Shown in pieces: positions 41,270 to 51,041 of a stretch of 64,000 nucleotides of DNA. Every line of letters begins with the position of its first letter. The first letter of the stretch is position 1. Both the position numbers and the translations under genes were made by a program. Source of the stretch: Acidovorax temperans (GTDB lineage: Bacteria; Pseudomonadota; Gammaproteobacteria; Burkholderiales; Burkholderiaceae_C); assembly GCF_006716905.1 (NCBI RefSeq), contig NZ_VFPV01000002.1:310001-374000 (forward strand), written 5' to 3'. A model generated the notes under the pieces. That model worked only from the letters and a program-made list of their open reading frames with translations, was not told the DNA's origin and did no database searches.

Positions 41270-42574
41270 GACGGGATACTGGGTCTTGGTCATACGAACC
41301 TCACGCGGATACCGCCTGTGGGATCTGCGAGGCGGCAGCACGAAGCGGCGGATGTTCTTTCTCATGGCCGCAAGCTTGGCCGGGATGGCCCCAGGGGTGT
41401 GTGATCCTGAACTCCACAGCCACTCATCCACGATGTAGCGCAGCGCCGTGATGAAGCTGATGCGACAGGGCTGCACTTTGGCCTCGTCTGCGATGCGCGT
41501 GATCTCCAAGCGGATCAGGTTGTACATCAGCAAGGTTGCCCACAGCTCTTGCTTGACCCCATCGGGTTGCTGGCTGCGCAACGTCATCGCCTGGCCCAGC
41601 ATGTCCGTCTTCATCTCTCCATAGGCCAGCTCAATCTCCCAGCGTTCGTGGTACAGCGCGAACACCTCCTCGGCCTTGTAGCGTGCCGGATCCATCAGGG
41701 ACGTGAACAAGGTTCTGGGTTTGCCATCGAGTTCACGGGTGATGGCGCGCACCTCCCACGTGAGCGGCAAGCCGGGGTCTTTCTTGCGAGCTTGGGGCGA
41801 GACCTTCATGCGCAAGCTCACATCGCCAGGGCCATGCGTTTGCACCACCTCGCCCCTGAGTCCGGCACGCGCAGGGATCAGCCAGTGACGTCCCTGGCGG
41901 TGTTGCAGCGGCCACAGCAGACTTGCCGAGTAAAACCCTTTGTCCACAATCACCAGCGAGTCAGGCGGCAACTTCGGCCACAAGCGTTCAGCCAATGCGT
42001 ACTCACTGGTGTCGTAGGCATCCAGGCTGGCATCTACCAATAAACGAGCTCTGGCATCGAGCAAGCAGGCCATGCGCACCAGGGGGAAGGGACTTTGGTG
42101 GTCTGCGTGGTTGCGCTGGCAACCAAAGTGCTGGCGGTTGTCTTGTGTGTCGGGGGTACGCCAGACCACGCCATCCAATGCGTACAGCGCCAAGCCTTGC
42201 CAGCGGTGGCGAGCGGCCTGCTGGTGCGCCCAATGGGCAGCAGTGTGGCGAAACAGCCATTGCAGGGGCTCACTGCCCAGCCGTTGGCGCGCCTGGCTCA
42301 GCGCGCTGGAGCTGATGGGTTCATTGTGCTGCCCAGGCAGTGCCAGCTCCAGTACCTCGGCCACGTTCACGATGGAGCGGTCTCTAAGCAAGGCCACACC
42401 CAATACCAGCCAAAGTGCCTGCTCCATGGGCAGTCGCCGCTTGCGCAGCGTGGCTACACCCGTCATCTGCAAGGCCTGTTCAATCCACTGCTGGGGTATG
42501 TTGCTTTGAACGACACCCCATTGTTCGGGGCTCGCAAACTCATGGGTATCGTTCAGGTACTCTTGCAGCAGCAT
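41243..42574 (-). CDS. IS4-family transposase (copy C)
   Basis: 443 aa, identical to copies A and B. Catalytic Asp, Asp and Glu and the YREK signature are intact. It lies antisense to the hpf-ptsN direction. Confidence 0.96.
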   Translation of the reverse strand: MLLQEYLNDTHEFASPEQWGVVQSNIPQQWIEQALQMTGVATLRKRRLPMEQALWLVLGVALLRDRSIVNVAEVLELALPGQHNEPISSSALSQARQRLGSEPLQWLFRHTAAHWAHQQAARHRWQGLALYALDGVVWRTPDTQDNRQHFGCQRNHADHQSPFPLVRMACLLDARARLLVDASLDAYDTSEYALAERLWPKLPPDSLVIVDKGFYSASLLWPLQHRQGRHWLIPARAGLRGEVVQTHGPGDVSLRMKVSPQARKKDPGLPLTWEVRAITRELDGKPRTLFTSLMDPARYKAEEVFALYHERWEIELAYGEMKTDMLGQAMTLRSQQPDGVKQELWATLLMYNLIRLEITRIADEAKVQPCRISFITALRYIVDEWLWSSGSHTPGAIPAKLAAMRKNIRRFVLPPRRSHRRYPREVRMTKTQYPVKKMPLRLN

Positions 42575-42756
42575 TGGCTATCGCTTGACCTCTATGGCCA
42601 AAGCTCAATTGATCAAGCCTGCACTGTACAAACAACAAAGACCCCGAAGGGCCTTTGCTTAACTTACTGGCATTGCCCCCTGGGGGCGGTTTTTTTGTGG
42701 GCCACGTTCCGTTACTCAGGGTTTTTGCCAGTGTGTGCATAATTGTTACTGTGACC

Positions 42757-43224
42757 ATGAACCGACTCGCCTCTATCCTCCCCGCCGCTCAAGTCCTTGT
42801 GAGCGTGGACGCCACCAGCAAAAAGCGTGCTTTTGAAGAAGCGGGGCTGCTCTTCGAGAGCCAGCACGGGCTTTCGCGGGCGCTCATCACAGACAGCCTG
42901 TTTGCCCGGGAGCGACTCGGATCGACGGGGCTCGGACATGGTGTGGCCATTCCCCACGGGCGCATCAAAGGCCTGAAGGCACCCATGGCGGCGGTATTTC
43001 AGCTGCTGCAGCCCATTGGTTTTGATGCGCCGGACGAAATGCCGGTCAGCCTGCTGATCTTTTTGCTGGTGCCAGAAGCCGCCACGCAAAAGCACCTGGA
43101 AATCCTCTCTGAAATTGCCGAGCTGCTCAGTGATGCCAGCTTGCGCGAGCGCCTCAAGGCCTCTGTAGACGCTGCCGAGCTGCACGGCATGATTGCCGGC
43201 TGGCAGTCCACCCAGGCTGCCTGA
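42757..43224 (+). CDS. ptsN: Nitrogen PTS regulatory protein EIIA-Ntr
   Basis: 155 aa, an EIIA-fructose-like domain phosphorylated by PTS-Ntr proteins and tied to nitrogen and potassium control. The phospho-histidine lies in GHGVAIPHGRIKG. The ATG at 42757 is 81 bp after IS copy C, which has separated it from hpf. hprK follows after 51 bp. With trkAH and kup also in this window, a role in K+ control is possible but inferred from other species. Confidence 0.92.
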   Translation: MNRLASILPAAQVLVSVDATSKKRAFEEAGLLFESQHGLSRALITDSLFARERLGSTGLGHGVAIPHGRIKGLKAPMAAVFQLLQPIGFDAPDEMPVSLLIFLLVPEAATQKHLEILSEIAELLSDASLRERLKASVDAAELHGMIAGWQSTQAA

Positions 43225-43275
43225 CATCGCCGGTCTGAACGGCGTGTTCTTTGTTCCACCCAACGCCCTCACGCC

Positions 43276-44232
43276 GTGAAACCCAACGTAGTCAGCGCTG
43301 ACGTACTGTTTGAAGAATTCCGTGGTTCCCTGAAATGGGAATGGGTGGCTGGCCTGGGGGCGTCAGAGCGCCGCTTCGATGAAGTGGCCGTGCGTTCTGC
43401 CCGCTCAGGCGCAGACCTGGTGGGTTACCTCAACTACATCCACCCCTACCGCGTGCAGATTCTGGGCGAGCGCGAGATTGCGTACCTCAGCAACGCATCG
43501 CCCGACGACTGCAAGCGCCGCATTGCCCGCATCGTGACCCTGGAGCCGCCGGTGCTGGTGCTGGCAGACAACCAGACCGCGCCCGACGCCCTGGTCTCCA
43601 TGTGCGAGCGCGCGCAGATTCCGATGTTCTCCACGCACGAGTCGTCGGCGTTCGTCATCGACGTGCTGCGTGCCTACCTGTCCAAGCACTTTGCCGACCG
43701 CACCACCATGCACGGCGTGTTCATGGACATTCTGGGCCTGGGCGTGATGATCACGGGTGAATCCGGCCTGGGCAAAAGCGAGCTGGGCCTGGAGTTGATC
43801 TCGCGCGGCAACGGCCTGGTGGCCGACGATGCGGTGGATCTGTACCGCATCAACCAGACCACCATCGAAGGCAAGTGCCCCGAGCTGCTGCAGAACCTGC
43901 TGGAAGTGCGCGGCATTGGCCTGCTCGACATCCGCGCCATCTTTGGTGAGACAGCGGTGCGCCGCAAGATGCGCCTGAAGCTCATCGTGCATCTGGTGCG
44001 CAAGGAAACGCTGGAGCGCGACTACGAGCGCCTGCCCTACGAGCCGCTCACCCAGGACGTGCTGGGCGTGCCCGTGCTGAAGGTGGTCATTCAGGTGGTG
44101 GCAGGGCGCAACATTGCGGTGCTGGTGGAGGCTGCAGTGCGCAACACCATCTTGCAGTTGCGCGGTATTGATACCTACCAGGAATTTGTGGATCGCCACC
44201 GCCGTGCCATGGAGCGCGACAGCGGGGGCTGA
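43276..44232 (+). CDS. hprK: HPr kinase/phosphorylase
   Basis: 318 aa, GTG start at 43276. Phosphorylates or dephosphorylates HPr at serine. The Walker A motif is GESGLGKS (about residues 161-168), followed by the family signature [16 protein letters not shown]. The N-terminal domain (residues 1-130) is MurF-like. It is part of the ptsN-hprK pair and convergent with fur. Confidence 0.95.
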   Translation: MKPNVVSADVLFEEFRGSLKWEWVAGLGASERRFDEVAVRSARSGADLVGYLNYIHPYRVQILGEREIAYLSNASPDDCKRRIARIVTLEPPVLVLADNQTAPDALVSMCERAQIPMFSTHESSAFVIDVLRAYLSKHFADRTTMHGVFMDILGLGVMITGESGLGKSELGLELISRGNGLVADDAVDLYRINQTTIEGKCPELLQNLLEVRGIGLLDIRAIFGETAVRRKMRLKLIVHLVRKETLERDYERLPYEPLTQDVLGVPVLKVVIQVVAGRNIAVLVEAAVRNTILQLRGIDTYQEFVDRHRRAMERDSGG

Positions 44233-44273
44233 GTTCGCCTTTTGACGCCGCCCTGCCGTCGTGGCGTTTTGGT

Positions 44274-44300
44274 GTCGCTGGCGCTTACTTGCTAGCGCAA
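44274..44300. repeat. Fragment resembling the 56-bp repeat at the fur stop
   Basis: GCTGGCGCTTACTTGCTAGCGC resembles the second hairpin of the repeat and overlaps the fur stop codon. Too short to be certain. Confidence 0.35.
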
Positions 44301-44701
44301 TTGGCGCACTGGCCGTACAGCGCCATGGTGTGGTCTTCCACCACCCAGCCTTTGTTCTTCGCAATCAGCTGCTGGCGCTTTTCAATTTCCGCGTCGTAAA
44401 ACTCTTCCACTTTGCCGCACGACGTGCACACAAAGTGGTCGTGGTGCTGGCCCTCGTTGAGCTCGTACACCGCCTTGCCGCTTTCAAAGTTGCTGCGGAT
44501 CAGGATGCCTGCCTGCTCAAACTGGGTGAGCACGCGGTACACCGTGGCCAAGCCAATGTCCGAGCGTTCTTCCAGCAGCACGCGAAACACGTCTTCCGCC
44601 GTCATGTGGCGCTGCACGCCTTTTTGGAAGATCTCCATGATCTTCAGGCGAGGCAGGGTGGCTTTGAGTCCCGTGCTCTTGAGTTCGTCGATATTGGTCA
44701 T
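44285..44701 (-). CDS. fur: Ferric uptake regulator
   Basis: 138 aa. The N-terminal winged helix ([35 protein letters not shown]) is followed by the metal and dimer domain with [18 protein letters not shown] and a C-terminal CANC pair. It represses iron uptake genes when bound to Fe2+. It is divergent from bamE over 97 bp, the usual arrangement in this family. I do not see a clear Fur box in that gap. Confidence 0.96.
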   Translation of the reverse strand: MTNIDELKSTGLKATLPRLKIMEIFQKGVQRHMTAEDVFRVLLEERSDIGLATVYRVLTQFEQAGILIRSNFESGKAVYELNEGQHHDHFVCTSCGKVEEFYDAEIEKRQQLIAKNKGWVVEDHTMALYGQCANCASK

Positions 44702-44798
44702 GGGTGGAGGCTCCTTGCGGTTGCGGGGGAATGGGCCCGCCCATGCGAGGGGAGGCTGCCGCTACAATGGTTTGATCATATCCTTTGCCCTTTTCCCC

Positions 44799-45365
44799 AT
44801 GCCAGACCAAGCCTGTTGCAACGCCCGCCTGGGCCGCATTCTTTGGGTCAGCGCCGCAGTCGCTGTCCTGGCGGGATGTGGCAGCTTCGACGGTGCCAGC
44901 CGTCGTGTGGCCAACGCAATCACTCCCTACAAGATCGACATCGTCCAAGGCAACTTCGTGTCGCGCGAGCAGGTGCAAGCGCTGCAGCCGGGCATGAGCC
45001 GCCAGCAGGTGCGCGAGATCCTGGGCACGCCCCTGGTGACGAGCGTGTTCCATGGTGATCGCTGGGAGTACGTGTTCACCATCAAGCGCCCATCTTCTGA
45101 AATGGAATCGCGCAAGCTCACCGTGTTCTTCCAGGGGGATACGCTGGCGCGCTTCGAGGGCGACGAGATGCCCTCTGAAACCGAATTCGTCGCCACCCTG
45201 GGATCGCACAAAGGCAAGCCCAAGGTGCCTTCGCTGGAGGCTACCGAGGCCCAGCTGGCCCGCTACCCCGCCCGCAAGGCAGAGGCGGCCGCTGCACCCG
45301 CAGCGCCAGCGCCCTCAGCACCCACGCCCGGCCGCTACCCGCCCCTGGAATCGTCGTCACGCTGA
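44799..45365 (+). CDS. bamE: Outer membrane assembly lipoprotein BamE
   Basis: 188 aa with lipobox VLAG-C (Cys26) and the SmpA/OmlA domain (PYKIDIVQGNFVSREQV, PGMSRQQVREILGTPL, WEYVFTIKR). BamE stabilises the BAM complex that inserts beta-barrels. The C terminus is a Pro/Ala-rich tail absent from the enterobacterial protein. The start at 44799 follows a -10-like TACAAT at 44763-44768. Confidence 0.93.
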   Translation: MPDQACCNARLGRILWVSAAVAVLAGCGSFDGASRRVANAITPYKIDIVQGNFVSREQVQALQPGMSRQQVREILGTPLVTSVFHGDRWEYVFTIKRPSSEMESRKLTVFFQGDTLARFEGDEMPSETEFVATLGSHKGKPKVPSLEATEAQLARYPARKAEAAAAPAAPAPSAPTPGRYPPLESSSR

Positions 45366-45486
45366 GTTGCGGGGCGCATACCCCGCCCATGATGGTGGGG
45401 TACGTTTTTACGGCGGGCGCGCGGCAGCGCCATGCGCGCGAGGCGCACGCTGATTTCTTGGCTGATCTCTTTTTTGCAGGATCGAC

Positions 45487-46332
45487 ATGTCTGTGAACAC
45501 CACCGCCGCTGCGGCGTCTTCTTCCACCCCCTGCCGCGTTGCGGTGGCTGGCGCATCGGGCCGCATGGGCCGCATGCTGATCGAAGCCATCCGTGCCAGC
45601 GATGACTGCGTGCTGGCCGGCGCGCTGGACGTGCCCTCCAGCCCCGGCATTGGCTCTGACGCCTGCGCGTTCCTTGGCTACGCCAGTGGCGTGGCGATCA
45701 CCGCCGACCTGAAGGCGGGCCTGCAGAACGCCGATGTGCTGATCGATTTCACCCGCCCCGAAGGCACCCTGGCCCACATGGCCGTGTGCGCGGAGCTGGG
45801 GGTGAAGGCCGTCATTGGCACTACCGGTTTTACCGATGCACAAAAGGCTGAACTCGACGCTTTTGCGCAGCGCACCGCCATCATGTTTTCGCCCAACATG
45901 AGCGTGGGCGTGAACGTCACGCTCAAGCTGCTGCAAATGGCAGCCCAGGCCATGGCCACGGGGTACGACATCGAGATCATCGAAGCGCACCACCGCCACA
46001 AGGTGGATGCGCCCTCGGGCACGGCCCTCAAAATGGGCGAAGTGATTGCCGAAGCGCTGGGCCGTGACTTGAAGGATTGCGCCGTGTACGCCCGCGAAGG
46101 CGTGACGGGCGAGCGCGACCCCTCCAGCATTGGTTTTGCCACCATCCGTGGTGGCGACATCGTGGGCGACCACACCGTGCTGTTTGCGGGCATTGGCGAG
46201 CGTATCGAGGTCACGCACAAGTCCTCCAGCCGCGCCACGTATGCGCAGGGCGCCCTGCGCGCCGTGCGCTTTCTGGCGGCCCACAAGACCGGCATGTTCG
46301 ACATGTTCGACGTGCTCAACCTCAAGAACTGA
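45487..46332 (+). CDS. dapB: 4-hydroxy-tetrahydrodipicolinate reductase
   Basis: Second committed step of the diaminopimelate/lysine pathway; 281 aa. The nucleotide fold is [14 protein letters not shown], and the catalytic histidine and lysine are in [18 protein letters not shown]. The N-terminal 15 residues are a Thr/Ala/Ser-rich extension. exbB follows after 14 bp, making a dapB-exbB-exbD unit. Confidence 0.96.
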   Translation: MSVNTTAAAASSSTPCRVAVAGASGRMGRMLIEAIRASDDCVLAGALDVPSSPGIGSDACAFLGYASGVAITADLKAGLQNADVLIDFTRPEGTLAHMAVCAELGVKAVIGTTGFTDAQKAELDAFAQRTAIMFSPNMSVGVNVTLKLLQMAAQAMATGYDIEIIEAHHRHKVDAPSGTALKMGEVIAEALGRDLKDCAVYAREGVTGERDPSSIGFATIRGGDIVGDHTVLFAGIGERIEVTHKSSSRATYAQGALRAVRFLAAHKTGMFDMFDVLNLKN

Positions 46333-46346
46333 CGCAGGCCCCCGCC

Positions 46347-47069
46347 ATGGACGCCCTTCACTGGTGGCTCCAGGGAGATGCGGTGACCCAGGGCGCCGCC
46401 GTGGTGCTGCTGGCCATGTCGGTGGCCAGCTGGGTGGTCATGCTCTGGAAGGCGCGTTTGGTGCTGCGCGCGGGCGGCGACGTGGCGCGCTGCATGGCCG
46501 CTGTCTGGCAGTCGCCCTCGCTCGATGTGGCCGCCCAGCGGCTGGCCGCGCTGGATTCGCAGGCGCTGGTGGCACCGCTGGTGGCAGCCGCGCAAGGGGT
46601 GGTTCAGCCCTCTGCGGCCTCTGTGGGCACTACGTTGGCCGCCGCCGGGCCTTTGTCGCAACAGCTCACGCGCGTGCTGCGCGATGCCTTGCACGGGGTG
46701 CTGGGCCGCCTGCAATACGGGCAGGTGCTGCTGGCCACCGTGGGCGCCACCGCCCCGTTTGTGGGCTTGCTGGGCACGGTGTGGGGCATCTACCATGCGC
46801 TCACGGCGCTGGGTGGAGGCGGGCAGGTCACCATTGACCGCCTCTCCGGCCCTGTGGGCGAGGCCCTGGTCATGACTGCCGCTGGGCTGGCCGTGGCCAT
46901 TCCAGCCGTGCTGGCCTACAACGTGTTCGGCCGCTTGATCGGCCGCATCGAGGCCGACCTGGAAGGCTTTGCGCTCGACTTGCGTGAACTGCTGGCGGGC
47001 ACGCCCCCGGCCCAGCGTGAAGGCGTAGAAGGCCGTGCACTGCGCGGTCCAGAAGGCACCAGCACATGA
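46347..47069 (+). CDS. exbB: MotA/TolQ/ExbB proton-channel protein
   Basis: 240 aa with three membrane helices (about residues 15-35, 130-155 and 170-195). The signature QVLLATVGATAPFVGLLGTVWGIYHAL and the third helix VGEALVMTAAGLAVAIPAVLAYNVF are typical. With ExbD it energises TonB or Tol at the outer membrane. The 4-bp overlap with exbD shows coupled translation. No tonB or tolA follows, so the partner is elsewhere. Confidence 0.88.
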   Translation: MDALHWWLQGDAVTQGAAVVLLAMSVASWVVMLWKARLVLRAGGDVARCMAAVWQSPSLDVAAQRLAALDSQALVAPLVAAAQGVVQPSAASVGTTLAAAGPLSQQLTRVLRDALHGVLGRLQYGQVLLATVGATAPFVGLLGTVWGIYHALTALGGGGQVTIDRLSGPVGEALVMTAAGLAVAIPAVLAYNVFGRLIGRIEADLEGFALDLRELLAGTPPAQREGVEGRALRGPEGTST

Positions 47070-47494
47070 GCTTCGGCCGGCTGGAACGCACCACGGGCGC
47101 CCAGCCCATGAGCGACATCAACATGACCCCGCTGGTGGACGTGATGCTGGTGCTGGTGGTCATCTTCATCCTGACAGCGCCGCTGCTGGCCAGCTCCATC
47201 CGCCTTGACTTGCCCCAGGCCGAAGGCACGGGCCCCGCTGCGGCTCCTGATTTTGTGACCGTGGTGGTGGATGCCACGGGCCAAGCCTATCTGGATGATC
47301 AGCCCCTGTCGCAAGCCGCATTGGCTGTGCGCCTGCAACGTATAGGCGCAGCCCAGCCCGACACCGAAGTGCAACTGCGCGCCGACGCCACCGTGCCCTA
47401 TGGCCGCGTGGTCGAAATCATGGGCGCTGCCCATGAAGCGGGGCTGCAGCGCATCGGCTTCGTGGCCGAGCCCGCCAAGGTCAGTGCCCCGTAG
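47066..47494 (+). CDS. exbD: ExbD/TolR-family protein
   Basis: 142 aa with one N-terminal helix that carries the proton-relay aspartate (MSDINMTPLVDVMLVLVVIF) and a periplasmic domain ending VVEIMGAAHEAGLQRIGFV. Partner of the preceding channel protein. A full copy of the 56-bp repeat starts 15 bp after the stop. Confidence 0.9.
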   Translation: MSFGRLERTTGAQPMSDINMTPLVDVMLVLVVIFILTAPLLASSIRLDLPQAEGTGPAAAPDFVTVVVDATGQAYLDDQPLSQAALAVRLQRIGAAQPDTEVQLRADATVPYGRVVEIMGAAHEAGLQRIGFVAEPAKVSAP

Positions 47495-47508
47495 TGGCTG
47501 GTTGATTT

Positions 47509-47564
47509 GCTATTGAATTAATAGCTGCTAGCGCTTGTGGATAAAGCGCTGCAGGCCGATTTGA
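47509..47564 (+). repeat. Full 56-bp two-hairpin repeat between exbD and leuS
   Basis: First hairpin GCTATTGAATTAATAGC, second hairpin AGCGCTTGTGGATAAAGCGCT, then GCAGGCCGATTTGA. The best-conserved reference copy in the window. Confidence 0.9.
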
Positions 47565-47735
47565 TTGCAAATGTCCCGACTTTCGCGCGTGGCGTGATCG
47601 CTGGGCTTGGCGGTGGCAGGCCCCACGCCGCACTGGCGCGGTGCGGTTTGGCCCGGCGTTGGCCGCCGCACCGCCTAAAATCCACCGATTGCGGCCCAGG
47701 GTGGGCCTGCTCCGTCCTCTCACCTTCAAGCTCCC

Positions 47736-50429
47736 ATGCAAGACAAATACTCCCACCAAGAGGTTGAACGCGCAGCGCACAGCCACTGGACTGCCCGCGA
47801 CGCCTACCGCGTGACGGAAGACACCAGCAAGAAGAAGTTCTACGCCTGCTCCATGCTGCCGTACCCTAGCGGCAAGCTGCACATGGGCCACGTGCGCAAC
47901 TACACCATCAACGACATGCTCACGCGCTACCTGCGCATGAACGGCTACAACGTCTTGATGCCCATGGGCTGGGACGCCTTCGGCCTGCCCGCCGAAAACG
48001 CGGCGTTGAAGAACGGCGTGCCGCCTGCGAAATGGACGTACGAAAACATCGCGTACATGAAAAAGCAGATGCAGGCCATGGGCCTGGCCATCGACTGGAG
48101 CCGCGAAGTCGCCACCTGCGACCCTGAGTATTACAAGTGGAACCAGTGGCTGTTTCTGAAGATGCTGGAAAAGGGCATTGCCTACCGCAAGACCCAGGTG
48201 GTGAACTGGGACCCGGTGGACCAGACCGTGCTGGCCAATGAACAGGTGATTGACGGCAAGGGCTGGCGCACCGGTGCCGTGGTCGAAAAGCGCGAGATCC
48301 CCGGCTACTACCTCAAGATCACCGACTACGCCGAAGAACTGCTCGACTTCGTGACCGGCGACAAACTGCCCGGCTGGCCCGAGCGCGTGAAACTGATGCA
48401 GGAAAACTGGATCGGCAAGAGCGAAGGCGTGCGCTTCGCCTTCACGCACGACATTCAGGGCGACGACGGCGCGCTGATTGGCGACGGCAAGATGTACGTG
48501 TTCACCACGCGCGCCGACACCATCATGGGCGTGACCTTCTGCGCCGTGGCGCCTGAGCACCCGTTGGCCACCCATGCCGCCAAGAGCAACCCGGCTCTGG
48601 CCGCGTTCATCGAGAAATGCAAGACCGGCGGCACCACCGAAGCCGAGCTGGCCACGCAAGAGAAAAAGGGCATGCCCACGGGCCTGTACGTCACCCATCC
48701 GCTCACCGGCGAAAAGGTGCAGGTGTGGGTCGGCAACTACGTGCTAATGGGCTATGGCGATGGCGCCGTGATGGGCGTGCCCGCCCACGACGAGCGCGAC
48801 TTTGCGTTTGCGCTCAAGTACGGCATCGAGATCAAGCAAGTGGTGCTGGTGGACGGCGAAACGTTCAACTACCACCAGTGGCAGGACTGGTACGGCGACA
48901 AGCAGCGCGGCGTGACCATCAACTCCGACAGCTTCAGCGGCCTGTCGTACAAGGAAGCCGTGAACGCCGTGGCCCATGCGCTGGAGCAAAAGGGCCTGGG
49001 CGAGAAGAAGACCACCTGGCGCCTGCGCGACTGGGGCGTGAGCCGACAGCGCTACTGGGGCACGCCGATCCCGATCATCCACTGCGATGAACACGGCGCC
49101 GTGCCCGTGCCGGAAAAAGACCTGCCCGTGGTGCTGCCGCAAGACTGCATCCCCGACGGCTCGGGCAACCCGTTGCACAAGCACGAAGGCTTCCACGCCG
49201 GCGTGACCTGCCCTGTCTGCGGCAAGCCTGCGCGCCGCGAGACGGACACCATGGACACGTTCGTGGACAGCTCGTGGTACTTCATGCGGTATTGCGACCC
49301 CAAGAATGCCGAAGCGATGGTGGCTGGCGGTGCCGACTATTGGATGCCGATGGATCAATACATCGGCGGCATCGAACACGCCATCCTGCACCTGCTGTAC
49401 GCCCGCTTCTGGACCAAGGTCATGCGCGATCTCGGTCTGGTCAAGGTCGATGAGCCCTTCACCAAGCTGCTCACGCAGGGCATGGTGCTCAACCACATCT
49501 ACAGCCGCCGCACCGCCAAGGGTGGCAAGGACTACTTCTGGCCGCACGACGTGGAGCATGTGCTGGATGAAGGCGGCAAGATCATCGGCGCCAAGCTCAA
49601 GAACGAAGCCACCAGCGGCGACGGCCTGCTGCCCGTGGGCACGCCCATCGACTACGAGGGCGTGGGCACCATGTCCAAGTCCAAAAACAACGGTGTGGAC
49701 CCGCAGGACCTGATCGAAAAGTACGGCGCCGACACCGCCCGCCTGTACACCATGTTCACCGCCCCGCCCGAAGCCACGCTGGAGTGGAACGACGCGGCTG
49801 TGGAGGGCAGCTACCGCTTCCTGCGCCGTGTGTGGAACTTTGGCGTGAAGCTGTCTGCTATGGATATGGGAGCTGCCACCGCAAGCGTAGCAAGCGCCAG
49901 CAGCCTGAAAGACATTGAATTTGGCAAGGAAGCCAAGGCCCTGCGCCTCGAAATCCACAACGTGCTCAAGCAGGTGGACTACGACTACCAGCGCATGCAG
50001 TACAACACCGTGGTCTCGGGCGCGATGAAGATGATCAACGCGCTGGAAGACTTCAAGGCCGTCGATACCGCCGGTGGTCAGGTCGCACTGATCGAGGGCT
50101 TTGGCATCTTGCTGCGCGTGCTGTACCCCGCCACACCGCACATTGCCCACAGCCTGTGGGAAAGCCTGGGCTACGCCGGTGTGCTGGGCGACTTGCTGGA
50201 CGCCGCCTGGCCCCAGGTGGATGCCAATGCGCTGGTGCAGGACGAGATCGAGCTGATGCTGCAGGTCAACGGCAAGCTGCGCGGCTCCATCCTGGTGCCC
50301 GCGCAGGCCGACAAGGCCGAGATCGAGCGCATTGCGCTGGCCAGCGAAGCCTTTGCCGCCCACAGCGGTGGCGCGGCCCCCAAGCGCGTCATCGTCGTGC
50401 CGGGTCGTCTGGTCAACGTGGTGGTGTAA
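47736..50429 (+). CDS. leuS: Leucine-tRNA ligase
   Basis: 897 aa class I synthetase. The HIGH motif is in [13 protein letters not shown] and the KMSKS motif in [10 protein letters not shown]; the editing domain lies between them. Residues about 708-725 ([17 protein letters not shown]) coincide with a copy of the 56-bp repeat (49857-49909), placed in the linker after the KMSKS region (VWNFGVKL) and before [12 protein letters not shown]. It heads an operon with lptE. A -10-like TAAAAT is at 47676-47681. Confidence 0.97.
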   Translation: MQDKYSHQEVERAAHSHWTARDAYRVTEDTSKKKFYACSMLPYPSGKLHMGHVRNYTINDMLTRYLRMNGYNVLMPMGWDAFGLPAENAALKNGVPPAKWTYENIAYMKKQMQAMGLAIDWSREVATCDPEYYKWNQWLFLKMLEKGIAYRKTQVVNWDPVDQTVLANEQVIDGKGWRTGAVVEKREIPGYYLKITDYAEELLDFVTGDKLPGWPERVKLMQENWIGKSEGVRFAFTHDIQGDDGALIGDGKMYVFTTRADTIMGVTFCAVAPEHPLATHAAKSNPALAAFIEKCKTGGTTEAELATQEKKGMPTGLYVTHPLTGEKVQVWVGNYVLMGYGDGAVMGVPAHDERDFAFALKYGIEIKQVVLVDGETFNYHQWQDWYGDKQRGVTINSDSFSGLSYKEAVNAVAHALEQKGLGEKKTTWRLRDWGVSRQRYWGTPIPIIHCDEHGAVPVPEKDLPVVLPQDCIPDGSGNPLHKHEGFHAGVTCPVCGKPARRETDTMDTFVDSSWYFMRYCDPKNAEAMVAGGADYWMPMDQYIGGIEHAILHLLYARFWTKVMRDLGLVKVDEPFTKLLTQGMVLNHIYSRRTAKGGKDYFWPHDVEHVLDEGGKIIGAKLKNEATSGDGLLPVGTPIDYEGVGTMSKSKNNGVDPQDLIEKYGADTARLYTMFTAPPEATLEWNDAAVEGSYRFLRRVWNFGVKLSAMDMGAATASVASASSLKDIEFGKEAKALRLEIHNVLKQVDYDYQRMQYNTVVSGAMKMINALEDFKAVDTAGGQVALIEGFGILLRVLYPATPHIAHSLWESLGYAGVLGDLLDAAWPQVDANALVQDEIELMLQVNGKLRGSILVPAQADKAEIERIALASEAFAAHSGGAAPKRVIVVPGRLVNVVV
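49857..49909 (+). repeat. 56-bp repeat-like sequence in frame within leuS
   Basis: GCTATGGATATGGGAGCTG, CCACCGCAAGCGTAGCAAGC and CAGCAGCCTGAA follow the repeat order with changes that keep the frame open. Confidence 0.6.
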
Positions 50430-50431
50430 GC

Positions 50432-50935
50432 ATGCACAAGCGCACCTTGCTCGGACTGGTCCCGGCGGCTGTGCTGGCGGGCTGCGGTTTTCGCCTGCGG
50501 GGCGTGCCGGAGTTCTCGTTCTCGTCGCTGTACATCGCCGCGCCCGCCAGTTCGGCCCTGGCCCGCGAACTGCAGCGCACGCTGGAGGGCTCGGGCAGCC
50601 CGCTCAAGGTGCTGCGCAACGCCACCGATCTGCCTTCTGCGCAGGCCGTGATCGACATCCTGTCGGAGCAGCGCGAGCGCATCGTGGTGGGCCAGAACGC
50701 CTCGGGCCAGGTGCGCGAGCTGCAACTGCGCCTGAAGGTGAAGTTCCGCCTGCGCACCGCGGCCGGGGTGGAGATGATTCCCGAGACCGAAATCCAGCAG
50801 CAGCGCGACATGAGCTACAACGAAACCCTGGCGCTGTCGAAAGAGGCGGAAGAAGCCCTGCAGTACCGCAACATGCAGACCGACATCGTGCAGCAGTTGC
50901 TGCGGCGCCTGTCGGTGGCCAGATTGCCGATGTAA
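50432..50935 (+). CDS. lptE: LPS-assembly lipoprotein LptE
   Basis: 167 aa with lipobox VLAG-C (Cys17) followed by GFRLRG, the usual LptE start. It plugs the LptD barrel that puts LPS on the cell surface. Starts 2 bp after the leuS stop. In related genomes holA follows directly; here arginase and a chemoreceptor gene lie in between. Its terminator is formed by a dispersed repeat. Confidence 0.92.
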   Translation: MHKRTLLGLVPAAVLAGCGFRLRGVPEFSFSSLYIAAPASSALARELQRTLEGSGSPLKVLRNATDLPSAQAVIDILSEQRERIVVGQNASGQVRELQLRLKVKFRLRTAAGVEMIPETEIQQQRDMSYNETLALSKEAEEALQYRNMQTDIVQQLLRRLSVARLPM

Positions 50936-50960
50936 GCACGAAATCGCCCTGTGGGGCTTA

Positions 50961-51008
50961 TGAATCAAGCGCTGGCAGCTATTGAAAATATAGCGCCAGT
51001 GCTTTTTT
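50961..51008 (+). terminator. Repeat-derived terminator of leuS-lptE
   Basis: AAGCGCTGGC (50967-50976) pairs with GCCAGTGCTT (50995-51004, one G-U pair) around an inner hairpin, then six T (51003-51008). The sequence AAGCGCTGGCAGCTATTGAA belongs to the reverse orientation of the 56-bp repeat, so the repeat acts as a terminator here. Confidence 0.8.
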
Positions 51009-51041
51009 CTGGGCGCTGAGCAGGCCGCTGGCCCTGCGCCA

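Larger units (their letters stand above)
41234..42675 (-). mobile_element. IS4-family insertion sequence, copy C
   Basis: 1442 bp, same orientation as copy A. The duplicated target is GCCCCTGGGGG (41223-41233) and CCCCCTGGGGG (42676-42686), 10 of 11 identical. The empty site would read ACCGCCCC-TG-GGGGCGGT followed by TTTTTT, the terminator of hpf. The IS 3' end supplies a replacement terminator facing hpf. Ends and transposase are the same as in copies A and B. Confidence 0.96.

Noticed and set aside
36914-42675. Copies B and C as ends of a composite transposon
   Set aside because: Each copy has its own target duplication, and the genes between (cnoX, purC, hpf) are ordinary core genes.
44702-44798. 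Fur box between fur and bamE
   Set aside because: No 19-bp match to the GATAAT repeat pattern is visible; autoregulation cannot be claimed.
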